A stretch of 64,000 nt of DNA from Chryseobacterium sp. (GTDB lineage: Bacteria; Bacteroidota; Bacteroidia; Flavobacteriales; Weeksellaceae). Positions 45,451 to 54,614 of this stretch are shown here, one piece after another (the stretch's first letter is position 1; every line of letters starts with the position of its first letter). A program made the translations under genes and the position numbers. The stretch is from assembly GCA_031286615.1 (NCBI GenBank), contig JAITUA010000003.1:186001-250000 (forward strand), read 5' to 3'. The notes below the pieces were generated by a model, which saw nothing but the letters and a program-made list of their open reading frames with translations, did not search any database and was not told the origin of the DNA.

Positions 45451-47307
45451 ATGAGAAAAACAGTACTTAGTCTCGGTATTTTTGCTTCTTTTTTAGCAAA
45501 TGCTCAGTCTATTAAAACCACCATTGATCTTGTCAATGTAAAAGATGATAAAGTAGCCGTTACCATGGAATTTCCGAAAATGAAATCCGGGGATGTTAAA
45601 TTTCATTTCCCAAAAACGGTTCCGGGTACTTATTCTGTAGACGACTATGGAAGATTCATCGAAGGGATCAAATTTTATGATAATAAAGGAAAAGAACTTA
45701 CTTTCACTAAAGTAAATGATAATACCTATTCATTGAAAAATGCGCAGGGTCTTTCTAAAATCTCTTATCTTGTGAATGACAGTTTTGATGATGAATTAGA
45801 TACATCAAAGCATAAAGCCGTATTTTCTCCGTCGGGAACAGATATTGAGGAAGGTAAAGTATATATGATCAATACTCATGGATTTATCGGATATATTGAT
45901 AATATGCAGGATGTTCCTTATCAGCTGATCGTTCAGAAGCCAACAGATTTCTATGGAACAACAGCATTGGTAGACCAGGACAAATCTGATGCTACAGACA
46001 CCTATACCCTTGCAAATTATGCCAAGGTAACAGATTCTCCGCTTATGTATACAAAACCGGATTATATTACCTTCAATGCAGGAGGAATGGATCTGGTACT
46101 GGGAGTATATTCTCCAACAGGAAAATATAAAGCTGCTGATTTCAAAGAAAATCTGGAGAAAATGGTGGTTGCCCAGAAGAAATTCCTGGGTGATATGAAT
46201 ACCAATAAAAAGTATGCGATCATGCTTTATCTTTCAGGAGGTGACGGACCTAGAGTGAAAGGTTTCGGGGCACTGGAACACCACGAATCTACAAGTGTAG
46301 TACTTCCTGAAGCAATGCCAAAAGATGCTATTGACAATACCATTACAGATGTGGTTTCTCACGAATTTTTCCATACTGTAAATCCTCTGAAGACTCATTC
46401 TGAAGAGATTCACTATTTCGATTATGCAGATCCGAAAATGTCTCAGCACCTATGGATGTACGAAGGTGGAACAGAATATTTCGCCAACTTATTCCAGATT
46501 CAGGAAGGGTTGATCAATAAAGATCAGTTCCTTGAAAGAATCGGTGAAAAAATTGCCAACTCCAAGAGCTATGATGATACGATGCCATTTACGGTAATGA
46601 GTAAGAACGTATTGGTAGAACCTTATAAAGATCAGTACAGAAATGTATATGAGAAAGGAGCTCTTTTAGCCATGTGTTTAGACATTGAGCTTAGAAAACT
46701 TTCCAACGGAGAAATGGGATACCGTGATATGATCAGAAAGCTGTCTCAAAGATTCGGAGAAAACAAACCTTTCAAAGATGACAAACTGATTGACGAACTT
46801 GTAACGGTAACCGGATATCCTCAGGTAAAAGATTTCTATAACAAATATATTGCAGGAAACCAGCCAACACCTTATGCTCAATACCTGAGCATGGTAGGGG
46901 TAGATATTAAAAAGCAGGAAAGCCAGCCTTTATTCTGGTTTATCAAAGATCCGAACCAGACAGGTTTTGATGAAAAAACCAATGCTTTTGCTTTTGACGA
47001 TCATTCTGCACTGTCTCCATTTGCAAAAAGTATCGGATTCAAAATTACAGACCAGGTACTTGCTCTGGATGGAAAAACGGTAGACATCAAAAAAGTACAG
47101 GACTTTATCGGCTATACCAGAACCATCAAAGAAGGACAGGAAGTTACGGTAACTATTCTAAGAGATAATGCCGGTAAGAAAGAGAAAATGACCTTGAAAG
47201 GAAAGGCTATTCTGGATAAAATGACCATGGAAACTCCTACATTCAAGGCGAATCCAACTCCGGAAGAACTGAAATTACAGACACAGTGGCTCACTGGTAA
47301 AAAATAA
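45451..47307 (+). CDS. M61-family metallopeptidase with PDZ domain
   Basis: 618 aa with signal peptide MRKTVLSLGIFASFLANAQ. The zinc site HEFFH (304-308) is followed by the glutamate in MYEGGTEYFAN. A PDZ domain lies near the C-terminus (about 525-600, GFKITDQVLALDGKTV). M61 enzymes are glycyl aminopeptidases that take glycine from peptides; here the size and PDZ agree. It is exported, and directly after the M1 gene but with its own terminator. Confidence 0.93.
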   Translation: MRKTVLSLGIFASFLANAQSIKTTIDLVNVKDDKVAVTMEFPKMKSGDVKFHFPKTVPGTYSVDDYGRFIEGIKFYDNKGKELTFTKVNDNTYSLKNAQGLSKISYLVNDSFDDELDTSKHKAVFSPSGTDIEEGKVYMINTHGFIGYIDNMQDVPYQLIVQKPTDFYGTTALVDQDKSDATDTYTLANYAKVTDSPLMYTKPDYITFNAGGMDLVLGVYSPTGKYKAADFKENLEKMVVAQKKFLGDMNTNKKYAIMLYLSGGDGPRVKGFGALEHHESTSVVLPEAMPKDAIDNTITDVVSHEFFHTVNPLKTHSEEIHYFDYADPKMSQHLWMYEGGTEYFANLFQIQEGLINKDQFLERIGEKIANSKSYDDTMPFTVMSKNVLVEPYKDQYRNVYEKGALLAMCLDIELRKLSNGEMGYRDMIRKLSQRFGENKPFKDDKLIDELVTVTGYPQVKDFYNKYIAGNQPTPYAQYLSMVGVDIKKQESQPLFWFIKDPNQTGFDEKTNAFAFDDHSALSPFAKSIGFKITDQVLALDGKTVDIKKVQDFIGYTRTIKEGQEVTVTILRDNAGKKEKMTLKGKAILDKMTMETPTFKANPTPEELKLQTQWLTGKK

Positions 47308-47311
47308 TAAG

Positions 47312-47340
47312 AAAAGCGGGGAAATTTCCCCGCTTTTTTT
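47312..47340. terminator. Bidirectional terminator
   Basis: A perfect AAAAGCGGGGAAA / TTTCCCCGCTTTT palindrome between the M61 gene and the converging histidine kinase. Confidence 0.85.
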
Positions 47341-47368
47341 CTTCAAGTTCTTTATTCTTAATTTACAG

Positions 47369-48544
47369 TTAAACAGTTTCTTCCTTTCTGATTGTTATTC
47401 TAAAAGTACTTCCCTTTCCTACTTCAGTCTGAGAAATCTTGATATCCCCGTTATGGTATTCATGAATTACTCTTCTTGCTAATGACAACCCTAATCCCCA
47501 GCCTCTTTTCTTAGTAGAATATCCGGGATTGAAAGCATTTCTTGCCTGCTGTTTTGTCATTCCGCTTCCATTGTCTTTCACTTCAACCAGAATATTTTTA
47601 TTTCTTTCAAAAATTGACATCGTAATAGCTCCTTCTCCTTTCATAGCATCCACCGCATTTTTCACCAGATTTTCAATTACCCAGCTCATCAGAATTTTAT
47701 TGTGGGGAACCAACACGGTGTAGGTAGGAAGATTCAATGTAAAATTGATTTTTTTCGAAATTCTGGTTTTCAGATAATCATAATTCTCCTGTATAGTTTC
47801 ATTGAAATTCCTGTCATTCAGCTCAGGAACAGAACCAATTTTTGAGAATCGTTCTGAGATCGTTCTCAGTCTTTCAATATCTTTTTCTATCTCATGTACA
47901 CCTTCCGATTCAGGATTATCAAGCTTCATAATCTCCATCCATCCAATCATGGAAGATAAAGGGGTTCCGATCTGATGGGCCGTTTCTTTAGCCAGACCTG
48001 CCCAGAGATACCCTTCATCCGTCTTTTTTATCGTCCTGAAAAACCAGAATGAAAAACCGAAATACAACAAAATAAACAGTCCCAAAATATAAGGTGAATA
48101 CCGAAGATTATTAAGCATGCGCGAGTTATCGTAGTATACAAACTGGTTATTTCCATCCGGTACCTTGATCTCAATAGGATCATAATTCTTCTCCATATTC
48201 CGGATCAGGTCCTGAAGTTTTTCAGGATTCTTTATGGTAGCTTCAGGAATATTTCTATAGTATCCGAGATCAAGAATAGGATTTTTATATTTATCTGTTA
48301 CAATGAACGGAATAGTATTGTTGATATTAAGAATATCCGGCAGCAGATCCAGAACATCCGTATCCGGAGTCTTTACTTCCTGCTGTATTCTTATCGCTTT
48401 GGAAAGAAGACTGATCCTTTTGATCTCCTCCTTTCTGAGAAAATTAATGAGTGATGTTGAAGCCACTACAATAGCAATCACCAAAATAGTCATGACAACA
48501 AAAATGATCCAGTTATTCAGTCTGGTAAGTATGGATTTTCTCAA
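47369..48544 (-). CDS. Sensor histidine kinase (orphan)
   Basis: 391 aa. Two transmembrane segments (about 10-35 and 151-170) bracket a periplasmic sensor of about 115 residues. The phosphoacceptor is His190 in KETAHQIGTPLSSMIGW. The kinase domain has an N box (NLVKNAVDAM), G1 (DNGSGM) and G2 (WGLGLSLARRV). No response regulator is in the window. It starts 7 bp after dacB, so it is probably cotranscribed with a cell-wall enzyme, which suggests an envelope signal; that is inference. Confidence 0.93.
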   Translation of the reverse strand: MRKSILTRLNNWIIFVVMTILVIAIVVASTSLINFLRKEEIKRISLLSKAIRIQQEVKTPDTDVLDLLPDILNINNTIPFIVTDKYKNPILDLGYYRNIPEATIKNPEKLQDLIRNMEKNYDPIEIKVPDGNNQFVYYDNSRMLNNLRYSPYILGLFILLYFGFSFWFFRTIKKTDEGYLWAGLAKETAHQIGTPLSSMIGWMEIMKLDNPESEGVHEIEKDIERLRTISERFSKIGSVPELNDRNFNETIQENYDYLKTRISKKINFTLNLPTYTVLVPHNKILMSWVIENLVKNAVDAMKGEGAITMSIFERNKNILVEVKDNGSGMTKQQARNAFNPGYSTKKRGWGLGLSLARRVIHEYHNGDIKISQTEVGKGSTFRITIRKEETV

Positions 48545-48551
48545 AGTTATT

Positions 48552-49925
48552 TTATTTTAAAACATTCAGGATTTTCTGCAGTTCTGCATTTCCACTTCCC
48601 TGGTAGTTGTTGATAATAATCGAAAATACATATTTTTTACCATCTTTTGCCGTGTGATATCCGGCAAAAGATTTGGTATCTCTCATCGTACCGCTTTTCA
48701 TCTTCATTCCATTCTCCTGAACCGGGAAACCATCGTAGTACGCTTCAAACCATGATTGTTTTTTAGCATATAAAAGTGCCTGAACTTCTGCTTTTGCCGC
48801 TACATAATTCTGTGGTGAAAGTCCGCTTCCGTCTGCAAAATTGATCATATTAGGATTGATTCCTTTTGATTTCCAGAACTCTTTCAGATAAGAAACTCCG
48901 CTTTTAAAACTTGAATTTCCTTTTTTCTCTTTTCCTAAGGTTTTAATCAGGGTTTCTCCATACAGGTTGATACTTTTCCTTAGAAACCAATAAACAATTT
49001 TATCCAGAGTTGGAGATTGATAAGTCAAAAGAATGTTATTTTTAGGAGCCTCCAATACCTGTTTTCCTTCTATTTCAAGCTGAGAATTCGTTGCTGCTTT
49101 TCCTGAAATCTCAATTCCGGATTCTTTCAGCCATTGTTTTACTTCTGCCGCCAGCTGTAAAGGCGGATTAGGAGTAGAACCGGAAACTGTAACTGTTTTT
49201 CCTGCCGGAAGCATTCCGTTAATCAACGCTACTTCGGAATGAGGTGCGGTAAAGATAAAGCTCTGGTCAGAACTTCCTCCGGCTTTCAAATCGTTCAGCC
49301 ATTTCACACCTTCCAAAGGATATGAAAAGCTTTTAAAATCTGTCCCGTTAATATTGATATCAAACTGATTTTCTTTCCAGTTGATTCCCCACACTCCGGC
49401 TCCGTAATAATTTCCAAGATCATCCCAAGGCCAGCCTCCGGGAATCGTTTGATGGTCAAAATAAGAATCATCAATCACCAGATCTCCTGATATTTTTGTA
49501 ATTCCTGAGTTCTTAATGGCCTCAATCAGCTTCTTTTTAAAACTTTCAGGTTTATAGGCATCATATCTCCAGCTTCCTAATGTAGGATCACCATTGGAAC
49601 TGATGAAAAGGTTTCCGTTCAGTGTGCCTCCAGATATATTCCCGGAATAGCTTGATGTGGTTGTAAAAGTATAATTTTTGCCTAAAGTTTCCAGTGCAGC
49701 ACCAGCAGTAAAAATTTTCTGTGTAGAAGCGGTAGAAAGTCCTTTGCTTCCCTGATATTCGTATATAAAGTTGCCATTTTCATCTGAAACATAAAATGAT
49801 AAGCTGGAAGAGACCGTTCCTGAAGAATCCATAAGATCCTTGGTTACTTTATCCAGTTTCTGAGCAATATTCTGCGCAGCAACCATCTGTACAGAGAGTG
49901 TGAGAACAGCAAGTGTTTTTTTCAT
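48552..49925 (-). CDS. dacB: D-alanyl-D-alanine carboxypeptidase/endopeptidase (PBP4, S13)
   Basis: 457 aa with a signal peptide (to about AAQN). All three penicillin-binding motifs are present: SxxK as STQK (Ser67, Lys70), SxN in KSINLYGE, and KSG in MKSGTMRDTKSFAGY (usual KTG). Family S13 enzymes trim and cut peptidoglycan cross-links in the periplasm. It is the first gene of a probable two-gene operon with the histidine kinase. Confidence 0.95.
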   Translation of the reverse strand: MKKTLAVLTLSVQMVAAQNIAQKLDKVTKDLMDSSGTVSSSLSFYVSDENGNFIYEYQGSKGLSTASTQKIFTAGAALETLGKNYTFTTTSSYSGNISGGTLNGNLFISSNGDPTLGSWRYDAYKPESFKKKLIEAIKNSGITKISGDLVIDDSYFDHQTIPGGWPWDDLGNYYGAGVWGINWKENQFDININGTDFKSFSYPLEGVKWLNDLKAGGSSDQSFIFTAPHSEVALINGMLPAGKTVTVSGSTPNPPLQLAAEVKQWLKESGIEISGKAATNSQLEIEGKQVLEAPKNNILLTYQSPTLDKIVYWFLRKSINLYGETLIKTLGKEKKGNSSFKSGVSYLKEFWKSKGINPNMINFADGSGLSPQNYVAAKAEVQALLYAKKQSWFEAYYDGFPVQENGMKMKSGTMRDTKSFAGYHTAKDGKKYVFSIIINNYQGSGNAELQKILNVLK

Positions 49926-49966
49926 TACATTGTTATTTGGATCTGAATAATTCTAATCAAATATAG

Positions 49967-50821
49967 TTAAAATAAAAGCTTTTCATACTCCCTGAGATCA
50001 TCGGCGCTGAAAAGAATCTGGTGGTCAGGTGATTTTTCAAATGACCGGTCATGAGTAAAATATTTCTCGTAATCATCTTCATCTATAAAAATATCCATCT
50101 GGCATTCTTTTATATAGTTTGATTTTTCTCCGTAATCTTCTATAAAATATCCGGATTCATTCCATTGTTCATTATGGCAGCGCAGACAGTTTTTTTGATG
50201 TACAGCTTTATAGCCGCATATCTCACAATCCTGCAAACTCTGGAATAAGGTTGAAATTTCACTTCTTCTATCTTCCGGAAAAAGCGAAAGAGGAATTGTT
50301 TTTAAAAGCAGGTAATAATTAGGTTCCTGCCATGAAAAATAAAATACTTCTTCTTGTCTTCCTGTATGAACCCACATTCTTTGAAGATCATATTCCAGAT
50401 CGGCTTTTACGATATTTTTAATATTCAGAAGGGTTTCATTGTCTCTTCTGACGTTTTGTTTTTCATCAATTTCAATAACAGGCTGCTGTTCAAGGAAATG
50501 ATTCAGGCACAATGTTGTCTGCCATGAACCTATGGTTCTCATTTTACCTTCACTGCCACAGATTTCACAAGTCTTTACCGACAATGCTGAATATTTGTCT
50601 TTGATAATTGTAAGCTTGTTATTAAGTGTTTCGTCCTCGGAATAGGTGTAGCACCTCAACCCACCGAATTTTTCTTTTCCAAAAACACGGTGTTCCATGT
50701 TCCAGCCTGCAATGGCAAATTCAAAGAGCAATTTCCTGATAAGCTGCTCCCACCCAGTACTGTTCACTGAAAAATTGGTCAGATTACGTTCTACAAAAAG
50801 GCTGATCTCTTCTTTGTTCAT
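49967..50821 (-). CDS. Hypothetical zinc-motif protein
   Basis: 284 aa, cytosolic. Two cysteine clusters are visible: TCEICGSEGKMR ... LCLNH (about 85-108), a motif seen in many unnamed phage and bacterial proteins (KFG.LR.Y then a C-E-x-C-G zinc site then TLC..H), and DCEICGYK ... CLRCHN (about 200-220). The N-terminal part (WEQLIRKLLFEFAIAGWNMEHRV) is a helix. Function is not known. Its ATG overlaps the pepE stop by one base (TAATG), so it is translationally coupled. Confidence 0.7.
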   Translation of the reverse strand: MNKEEISLFVERNLTNFSVNSTGWEQLIRKLLFEFAIAGWNMEHRVFGKEKFGGLRCYTYSEDETLNNKLTIIKDKYSALSVKTCEICGSEGKMRTIGSWQTTLCLNHFLEQQPVIEIDEKQNVRRDNETLLNIKNIVKADLEYDLQRMWVHTGRQEEVFYFSWQEPNYYLLLKTIPLSLFPEDRRSEISTLFQSLQDCEICGYKAVHQKNCLRCHNEQWNESGYFIEDYGEKSNYIKECQMDIFIDEDDYEKYFTHDRSFEKSPDHQILFSADDLREYEKLLF

Positions 50822-51513
50822 TAAAGTCTGCTTCCTGCTTCTATTTCGTAAGGTTCTTTACCTTTTTCAAAAATTCTTGTCAGCTCATTTCCTTCCACCG
50901 TAATGGAATCTGCTTTTTTTCTGATCCAGTTTCCTTCTCTAAGGCCTACTACTTTAATATCATTTTGGGTAAGAAACTCCTGAATACGGGTTTCTCTGGT
51001 TTCTCCGTTATGTTTCAAATCCGGGTTCGGATCAAGATAGTGTGGATTGATATTGAAAGGAACCAGTCCCATACAGTCAAAGCTTGGTGGATATACAATC
51101 GGCATATCATTCGTGGTTTTCATATTCTGACCACCGATATTGCTTCCTGCACTGCATCCTAGATATGCTTTTCCTCCTGATACGTTTTCTTTTAAGACAG
51201 ACATCAATCCTTCTTCATGTAATGTTTTAACCAATAAAAAGGTATTTCCGCCTCCGGTAAAGTATCCTTTTGCATGATTCAGGGCTTCTTTTTTATCTTC
51301 AAATTCATGAAGGCCTTTTACTTTTATGTTGATTGTCTCAAAGAAAGAACGTGCTTTTGCTGTATAATCGTCATGGGAAATTCCGCCTGGTCTTGCGAAA
51401 GGAACAAACACAATTTCGTCAATTCCATTATAGAGTTGTATTAATTCTTCTCTTAAGTATTCCAGATATTCACCACCAAAAAGCGTGGATGTTGAAGCTA
51501 ATATGATATTCAT
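50821..51513 (-). CDS. pepE: Dipeptidase E (alpha-aspartyl dipeptidase, S51)
   Basis: 230 aa. Hydrolyses dipeptides with N-terminal aspartate. The nucleophile elbow GCSAGSNI (Ser121) and FTGGGNTFLL match PepE (E. coli Ser120). It belongs to the same peptidase family as the cyanophycinase at 2136, so the window has two S51 members with different substrates. It is the first gene of the pair with the zinc-motif unknown. Confidence 0.93.
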   Translation of the reverse strand: MNIILASTSTLFGGEYLEYLREELIQLYNGIDEIVFVPFARPGGISHDDYTAKARSFFETINIKVKGLHEFEDKKEALNHAKGYFTGGGNTFLLVKTLHEEGLMSVLKENVSGGKAYLGCSAGSNIGGQNMKTTNDMPIVYPPSFDCMGLVPFNINPHYLDPNPDLKHNGETRETRIQEFLTQNDIKVVGLREGNWIRKKADSITVEGNELTRIFEKGKEPYEIEAGSRL

Positions 51514-51702
51514 ATGACGAAATTATATGTATTAATAAAAAAATGAATCACAAAGATAGCCTCAAACATTAACGAATCAAAAATTAAACTAAAAAAAACA
51601 CGTTTCCCGTTAATATTTTCTAAAAAAACTTAAAGCTTCTAAAATTTAAGATTTTGTGGAATTATTATTGAATTTTAGATTTTGACTTTAAAATATAAGA
51701 TT

Positions 51703-52245
51703 ATGAAAATGAGTACAATTAATAGTAGAAATCTATTTTTAGGTTTGATACTGGCAGGAAGTGTAAGTCTTGTAAACGCGCAAACGACTCAACCGGAAAC
51801 TTCGGCAGCAACGAGTCAAACAAGCAATCCAACGATTGATGGTCTTAAAAAACAGATTGAGGCCAATCCAAAGGATACGGAATCTTTAGCAAAATTAGCA
51901 GCAGCTTACCAGGAAGCTTCAGACTGGCCCAATGCGATTGATACCTGGAAGAAAATTTCTGCTTTATTACCGGACTGGGCTCCATCTTATTACAGTCAGG
52001 CTTATGCTTATCAGTCTGCAAAAGATGACGCCAATGCAAAACTGGCTTATGAAAAGTATATTGCAACCGTAAAACCGGAAGAAGTAGAGCAAAATAAGAA
52101 AAATCTGGCGTATGCCTATTTCTATATTGCCTTTGCAGAACAGCAAACAGATCCTAATAAGGCAAAAGAGCACATTGCTAAATCTATACAGTATGACCCT
52201 ACCAATCAGGACGCTGTGAAGCTTAGCAAAGCTTTAAATTCTTAA
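51703..52245 (+). CDS. Exported TPR protein
   Basis: 180 aa from MKMSTINSRN (ATG 51703; a TTG at 51682 opens the frame but is unlikely). A signal peptide ends near SLVNAQT. A Thr/Ser/Gln linker follows, then about three tetratricopeptide repeats (DTESLAKLAAAYQEASDWPNAIDTWKKI; SYYSQAYAYQSAKDDANAKLAYEKYI; AYFYIAFAEQQTDPNKAKEHI). It probably works as a periplasmic scaffold; partners are unknown. Confidence 0.85.
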   Translation: MKMSTINSRNLFLGLILAGSVSLVNAQTTQPETSAATSQTSNPTIDGLKKQIEANPKDTESLAKLAAAYQEASDWPNAIDTWKKISALLPDWAPSYYSQAYAYQSAKDDANAKLAYEKYIATVKPEEVEQNKKNLAYAYFYIAFAEQQTDPNKAKEHIAKSIQYDPTNQDAVKLSKALNS

Positions 52246-52252
52246 CAGAATG

Positions 52253-52283
52253 AAAATGCCGGAAAGTTTTTCCGGCATTTTTT
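52253..52283 (+). terminator. Terminator of the TPR gene
   Basis: AAATGCCGGAAA / TTTCCGGCATTT with a short loop, then TTTT. Confidence 0.85.
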
Positions 52284-52434
52284 GTTTGTATCTAACTTTA
52301 ATTTAACGCAAAGGTTTATTTTACTTACCGTTTATTTTTAGGGAGAAAAGAGATACGACATTGTCGCTGAAGAAGCTTTATGGAATATATACACTTTATA
52401 TTTTTCACTCTCAATTCTTCCCCTTAACTATTCC

Positions 52435-52923
52435 CTATTCAATCATCTTTCCGAAAAAATCTGTTTCACCGTGTAAATGGCGGATAATTTTCTCAATATT
52501 CCGCTGGATGCTGGCTTCGGTTTTTAAATTATTGATATAACGAACCAGTTCAAGTCTCCTTGAAGGAATCAGATTTTCAAAATTTTCTGTTGCCAGAGGA
52601 CTTTCTTTAATTGCTTTTTCCAAATGGGGATGGATAGAAATACTTCTGTCAGAATCATCATACTCCAAAACAACTTCAATGACTTCTCCGATTCTCTTCG
52701 GGGAATTTTTCAACATGGTCAGGTTCACATACAGCCTCCATTCACCGAGATATTTCATCAGGTTTTGTTTAAACTCCTGCCCGTTTACTGTTCCTTTTAC
52801 CGGAATCGGACTTTTACTCCTGCCTGATTCCTCAAAAACAATGTCCAAAATTTCTTTCGGAACAAATACAAAAGGATTAATTCCTATGATTTCTAATGTG
52901 GCTGTGAAACTGTTGTTTTTCAT
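52435..52923 (-). CDS. DUF1905 / YdeI-OmdA-like protein
   Basis: 162 aa. The N-terminal half (about 5-95) is a DUF1905 beta-barrel: FTATLEIIGINPFVFVPKEI and GEWRLYVNLTMLKNSPK. The C-terminal half has the YdeI/OmdA pattern (HPHLEKAIKESPLATENF, PSRRLELVRYINNLKTEAS). Function is unknown; YdeI-type proteins have been tied to peptide resistance in other bacteria. An array of seven-base repeats lies 12 bp before its start codon. Confidence 0.78.
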   Translation of the reverse strand: MKNNSFTATLEIIGINPFVFVPKEILDIVFEESGRSKSPIPVKGTVNGQEFKQNLMKYLGEWRLYVNLTMLKNSPKRIGEVIEVVLEYDDSDRSISIHPHLEKAIKESPLATENFENLIPSRRLELVRYINNLKTEASIQRNIEKIIRHLHGETDFFGKMIE

Positions 52924-52934
52924 GGATAATATTT

Positions 52935-52969
52935 TAGATGCTAGATGCTAGATGCTAGATGCTAGATGC
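52935..52969. repeat. Five perfect TAGATGC heptamer repeats
   Basis: Five head-to-tail copies of TAGATGC (35 bp). They begin 12 bp upstream of the DUF1905 gene's ATG, in its leader or promoter. The copy number of such repeats tends to change by slippage. Confidence 0.9.
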
Positions 52970-53017
52970 AAAATTAACTATTTGGTTTAAGATCAATATA
53001 AATTATTTTTTACTCTG

Positions 53018-53089
53018 TATAATTCCTTCCATTTCTCAAACCCTAAACTCTCAAACTCTCAAACCCTCCAACTCTTATAACTCTATAAC
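53018..53089 (+). repeat. G-free, CTC-rich low-complexity tract
   Basis: 72 bp with no G on the + strand, containing imperfect repeats of CTCTCAAA and AACTCT. It lies between the DUF1905 and aldolase genes. No gene or terminator is seen in it. Confidence 0.7.
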
Positions 53090-53153
53090 GCGTATACCCA
53101 AAATCCCGAACCCCGTAACTCAAAATTCATATCTCAGAACCCAATTAATTCCC

Positions 53154-53161
53154 TATCTTTG
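53154..53161 (+). promoter_or_regulatory. -7 box (TATCTTTG) of the aldolase gene
   Basis: Exact TAnnTTTG, 23 nt before the ATG; no TTG lies at the 19-nt spacing. Confidence 0.5.
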
Positions 53162-53184
53162 TATCAATAAATCTATTTAACAAA

Positions 53185-53838
53185 ATGAAATTTTTTATTG
53201 ACACAGCTAATTTAGAGCAAATCAAGGAAGCTAGAGATCTTGGAATTTTAGATGGTGTAACAACCAACCCTTCATTAATGGCTAAGGAAGGAATTCAAGG
53301 TTCTGAAGCAATCAAAAACCACTACAAAACGATCTGCGAACTTGTAGACGGAGATATTTCTGCGGAAGTTCTTTCTACAACGTATGAAGAAATGATTAAA
53401 GAAGGAGACGAATTGGCTGCTATTCACCCTAATATCGTTGTAAAGATCCCAATGATCAAAGACGGTATCAAAGCTTTAAAATATTTTTCTGATAAAGGAA
53501 TCAAAACTAACTGTACATTAATCTTCTCTGCAGGACAAGCTCTTTTGGCAGCAAAAGCAGGGGCTACTTATGTATCTCCATTCTTAGGAAGATTAGATGA
53601 TATTTCTACAGACGGCCTTAACCTTATCCAGGAAATCAGATTGATTTTTGATAACTATATGTTTGAAACTGAAATCTTAGCGGCTTCTATCCGTCATTCA
53701 ATGCACATCATTGACTGTGCTAAAATCGGAGCTGATGTAATTACATCTCCACTGCCTCCGATCTTGAGCTTATTGAAGCACCCATTAACAGACAGCGGAT
53801 TGGCTCAGTTCATTGCAGATTCTCAGAAATTAGCATAA
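53185..53838 (+). CDS. fsa: Fructose-6-phosphate aldolase / small transaldolase
   Basis: 217 aa, a TIM-barrel class I aldolase of the TalC/MipB group. [16 protein letters not shown] and [13 protein letters not shown] are N-terminal hallmarks, and NIVVKIPM holds the Schiff-base Lys87. Compared with full transaldolase (about 315 aa) it is the short type, whose members act either as transaldolases or as F6P aldolases; sequence alone does not settle which. It has its own promoter and a strong terminator. Confidence 0.92.
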   Translation: MKFFIDTANLEQIKEARDLGILDGVTTNPSLMAKEGIQGSEAIKNHYKTICELVDGDISAEVLSTTYEEMIKEGDELAAIHPNIVVKIPMIKDGIKALKYFSDKGIKTNCTLIFSAGQALLAAKAGATYVSPFLGRLDDISTDGLNLIQEIRLIFDNYMFETEILAASIRHSMHIIDCAKIGADVITSPLPPILSLLKHPLTDSGLAQFIADSQKLA

Positions 53839-53860
53839 TAACTGATTCTTATTCAGATAT

Positions 53861-53890
53861 AAAAAACCCGGAATGATTTTCCGGGTTTTT
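53861..53890 (+). terminator. Terminator of the aldolase gene
   Basis: AAAAACCCGGAA / TTCCGGGTTTTT with a 5-nt loop. Confidence 0.85.
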
Positions 53891-53954
53891 ATTTTATAAT
53901 GATTATTTTATTGCAGCACAAGAATGTTATCTTACCTTTTCAGATCAATGGTTT

Positions 53955-54521
53955 TTAATTCTGTTCTGTAATTTTTTTAACAGCTTTACACGGATTTCCT
54001 ACAGCAACTACATCATCCGGAATATCTTTCGTGACAACACTTCCCGCACCAATTACTGAATTCTTTCCGATAGAAACTCCGGGAAGCACAACTACATTTC
54101 CTCCCAGCCAAACATTATCTCCCACTTTAATGGGATGTGCATATTCAAGACCTTCGTTTCTTTGTTTAGCATCAAGCGGATGGCCTGCTGTATAAAAACT
54201 GCAATTGGGACCTATAAATACATTATCACCAAATTCTACTTTGGCACAATCTAAGATCGTAAGGTTATGATTGGCATAGAAGTTCTCTCCTGCCTTTATA
54301 TTGTATCCGTAATCACACCAGAAATTAGGCTCTATACAGATATTTTCTTTTATACTTCCGATTATTTTCCTGAGCAGTTCATATCTTCTTTCTGTATCTG
54401 AGTTTTTCAGATCGTTATATTCCTGGCACAGATCTTTGCAGGCAATACGTTCCTGAATCAGTTCTTTATCATAGTTAGCATTGTATAAAAGTCCTGCTGC
54501 ACATTTTTCCTTTTCTGTCAT
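53955..54521 (-). CDS. maa: Sugar O-acetyltransferase (maltose acetyltransferase type)
   Basis: 188 aa. An N-terminal Maa helical cap (MTEKEKCAAGLLYNANYDKEL) is followed by a left-handed beta-helix of hexapeptide repeats (FGDNVFIGPNCSFYTAGHPLDAKQRNEG with the catalytic His in AGHPL; VGDNVWLGGNVVVLPGVSIGKNSVIGAGSVV). It transfers acetyl from acetyl-CoA to a sugar or similar acceptor. The physiological acceptor is unknown. Confidence 0.92.
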   Translation of the reverse strand: MTEKEKCAAGLLYNANYDKELIQERIACKDLCQEYNDLKNSDTERRYELLRKIIGSIKENICIEPNFWCDYGYNIKAGENFYANHNLTILDCAKVEFGDNVFIGPNCSFYTAGHPLDAKQRNEGLEYAHPIKVGDNVWLGGNVVVLPGVSIGKNSVIGAGSVVTKDIPDDVVAVGNPCKAVKKITEQN

Positions 54522-54560
54522 GACGTGGAATTTTAAGTCCTGAGATAAAGATACACAATA

Positions 54561-54598
54561 AAAAAAACAGTAAGATTATGATAACCTTACTGTTTTTA
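54561..54598 (-). terminator. Terminator of the GLPGLI gene
   Basis: AAACAGTAAG / CTTACTGTTT stem with an 11-nt loop. On the minus strand it is followed by a T run. Confidence 0.75.
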
Positions 54599-54614
54599 TT
54601 CCAATATAAACCGC

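Noticed and set aside
51682-51702. TTG start for the TPR gene
   Set aside because: The ATG at 51703 gives a proper signal peptide; the added seven residues do not improve it.
52959-53180. 73-codon frame across the repeat-rich gap
   Set aside because: It is made of the heptamer and CTC repeats and the aldolase leader; no protein features.
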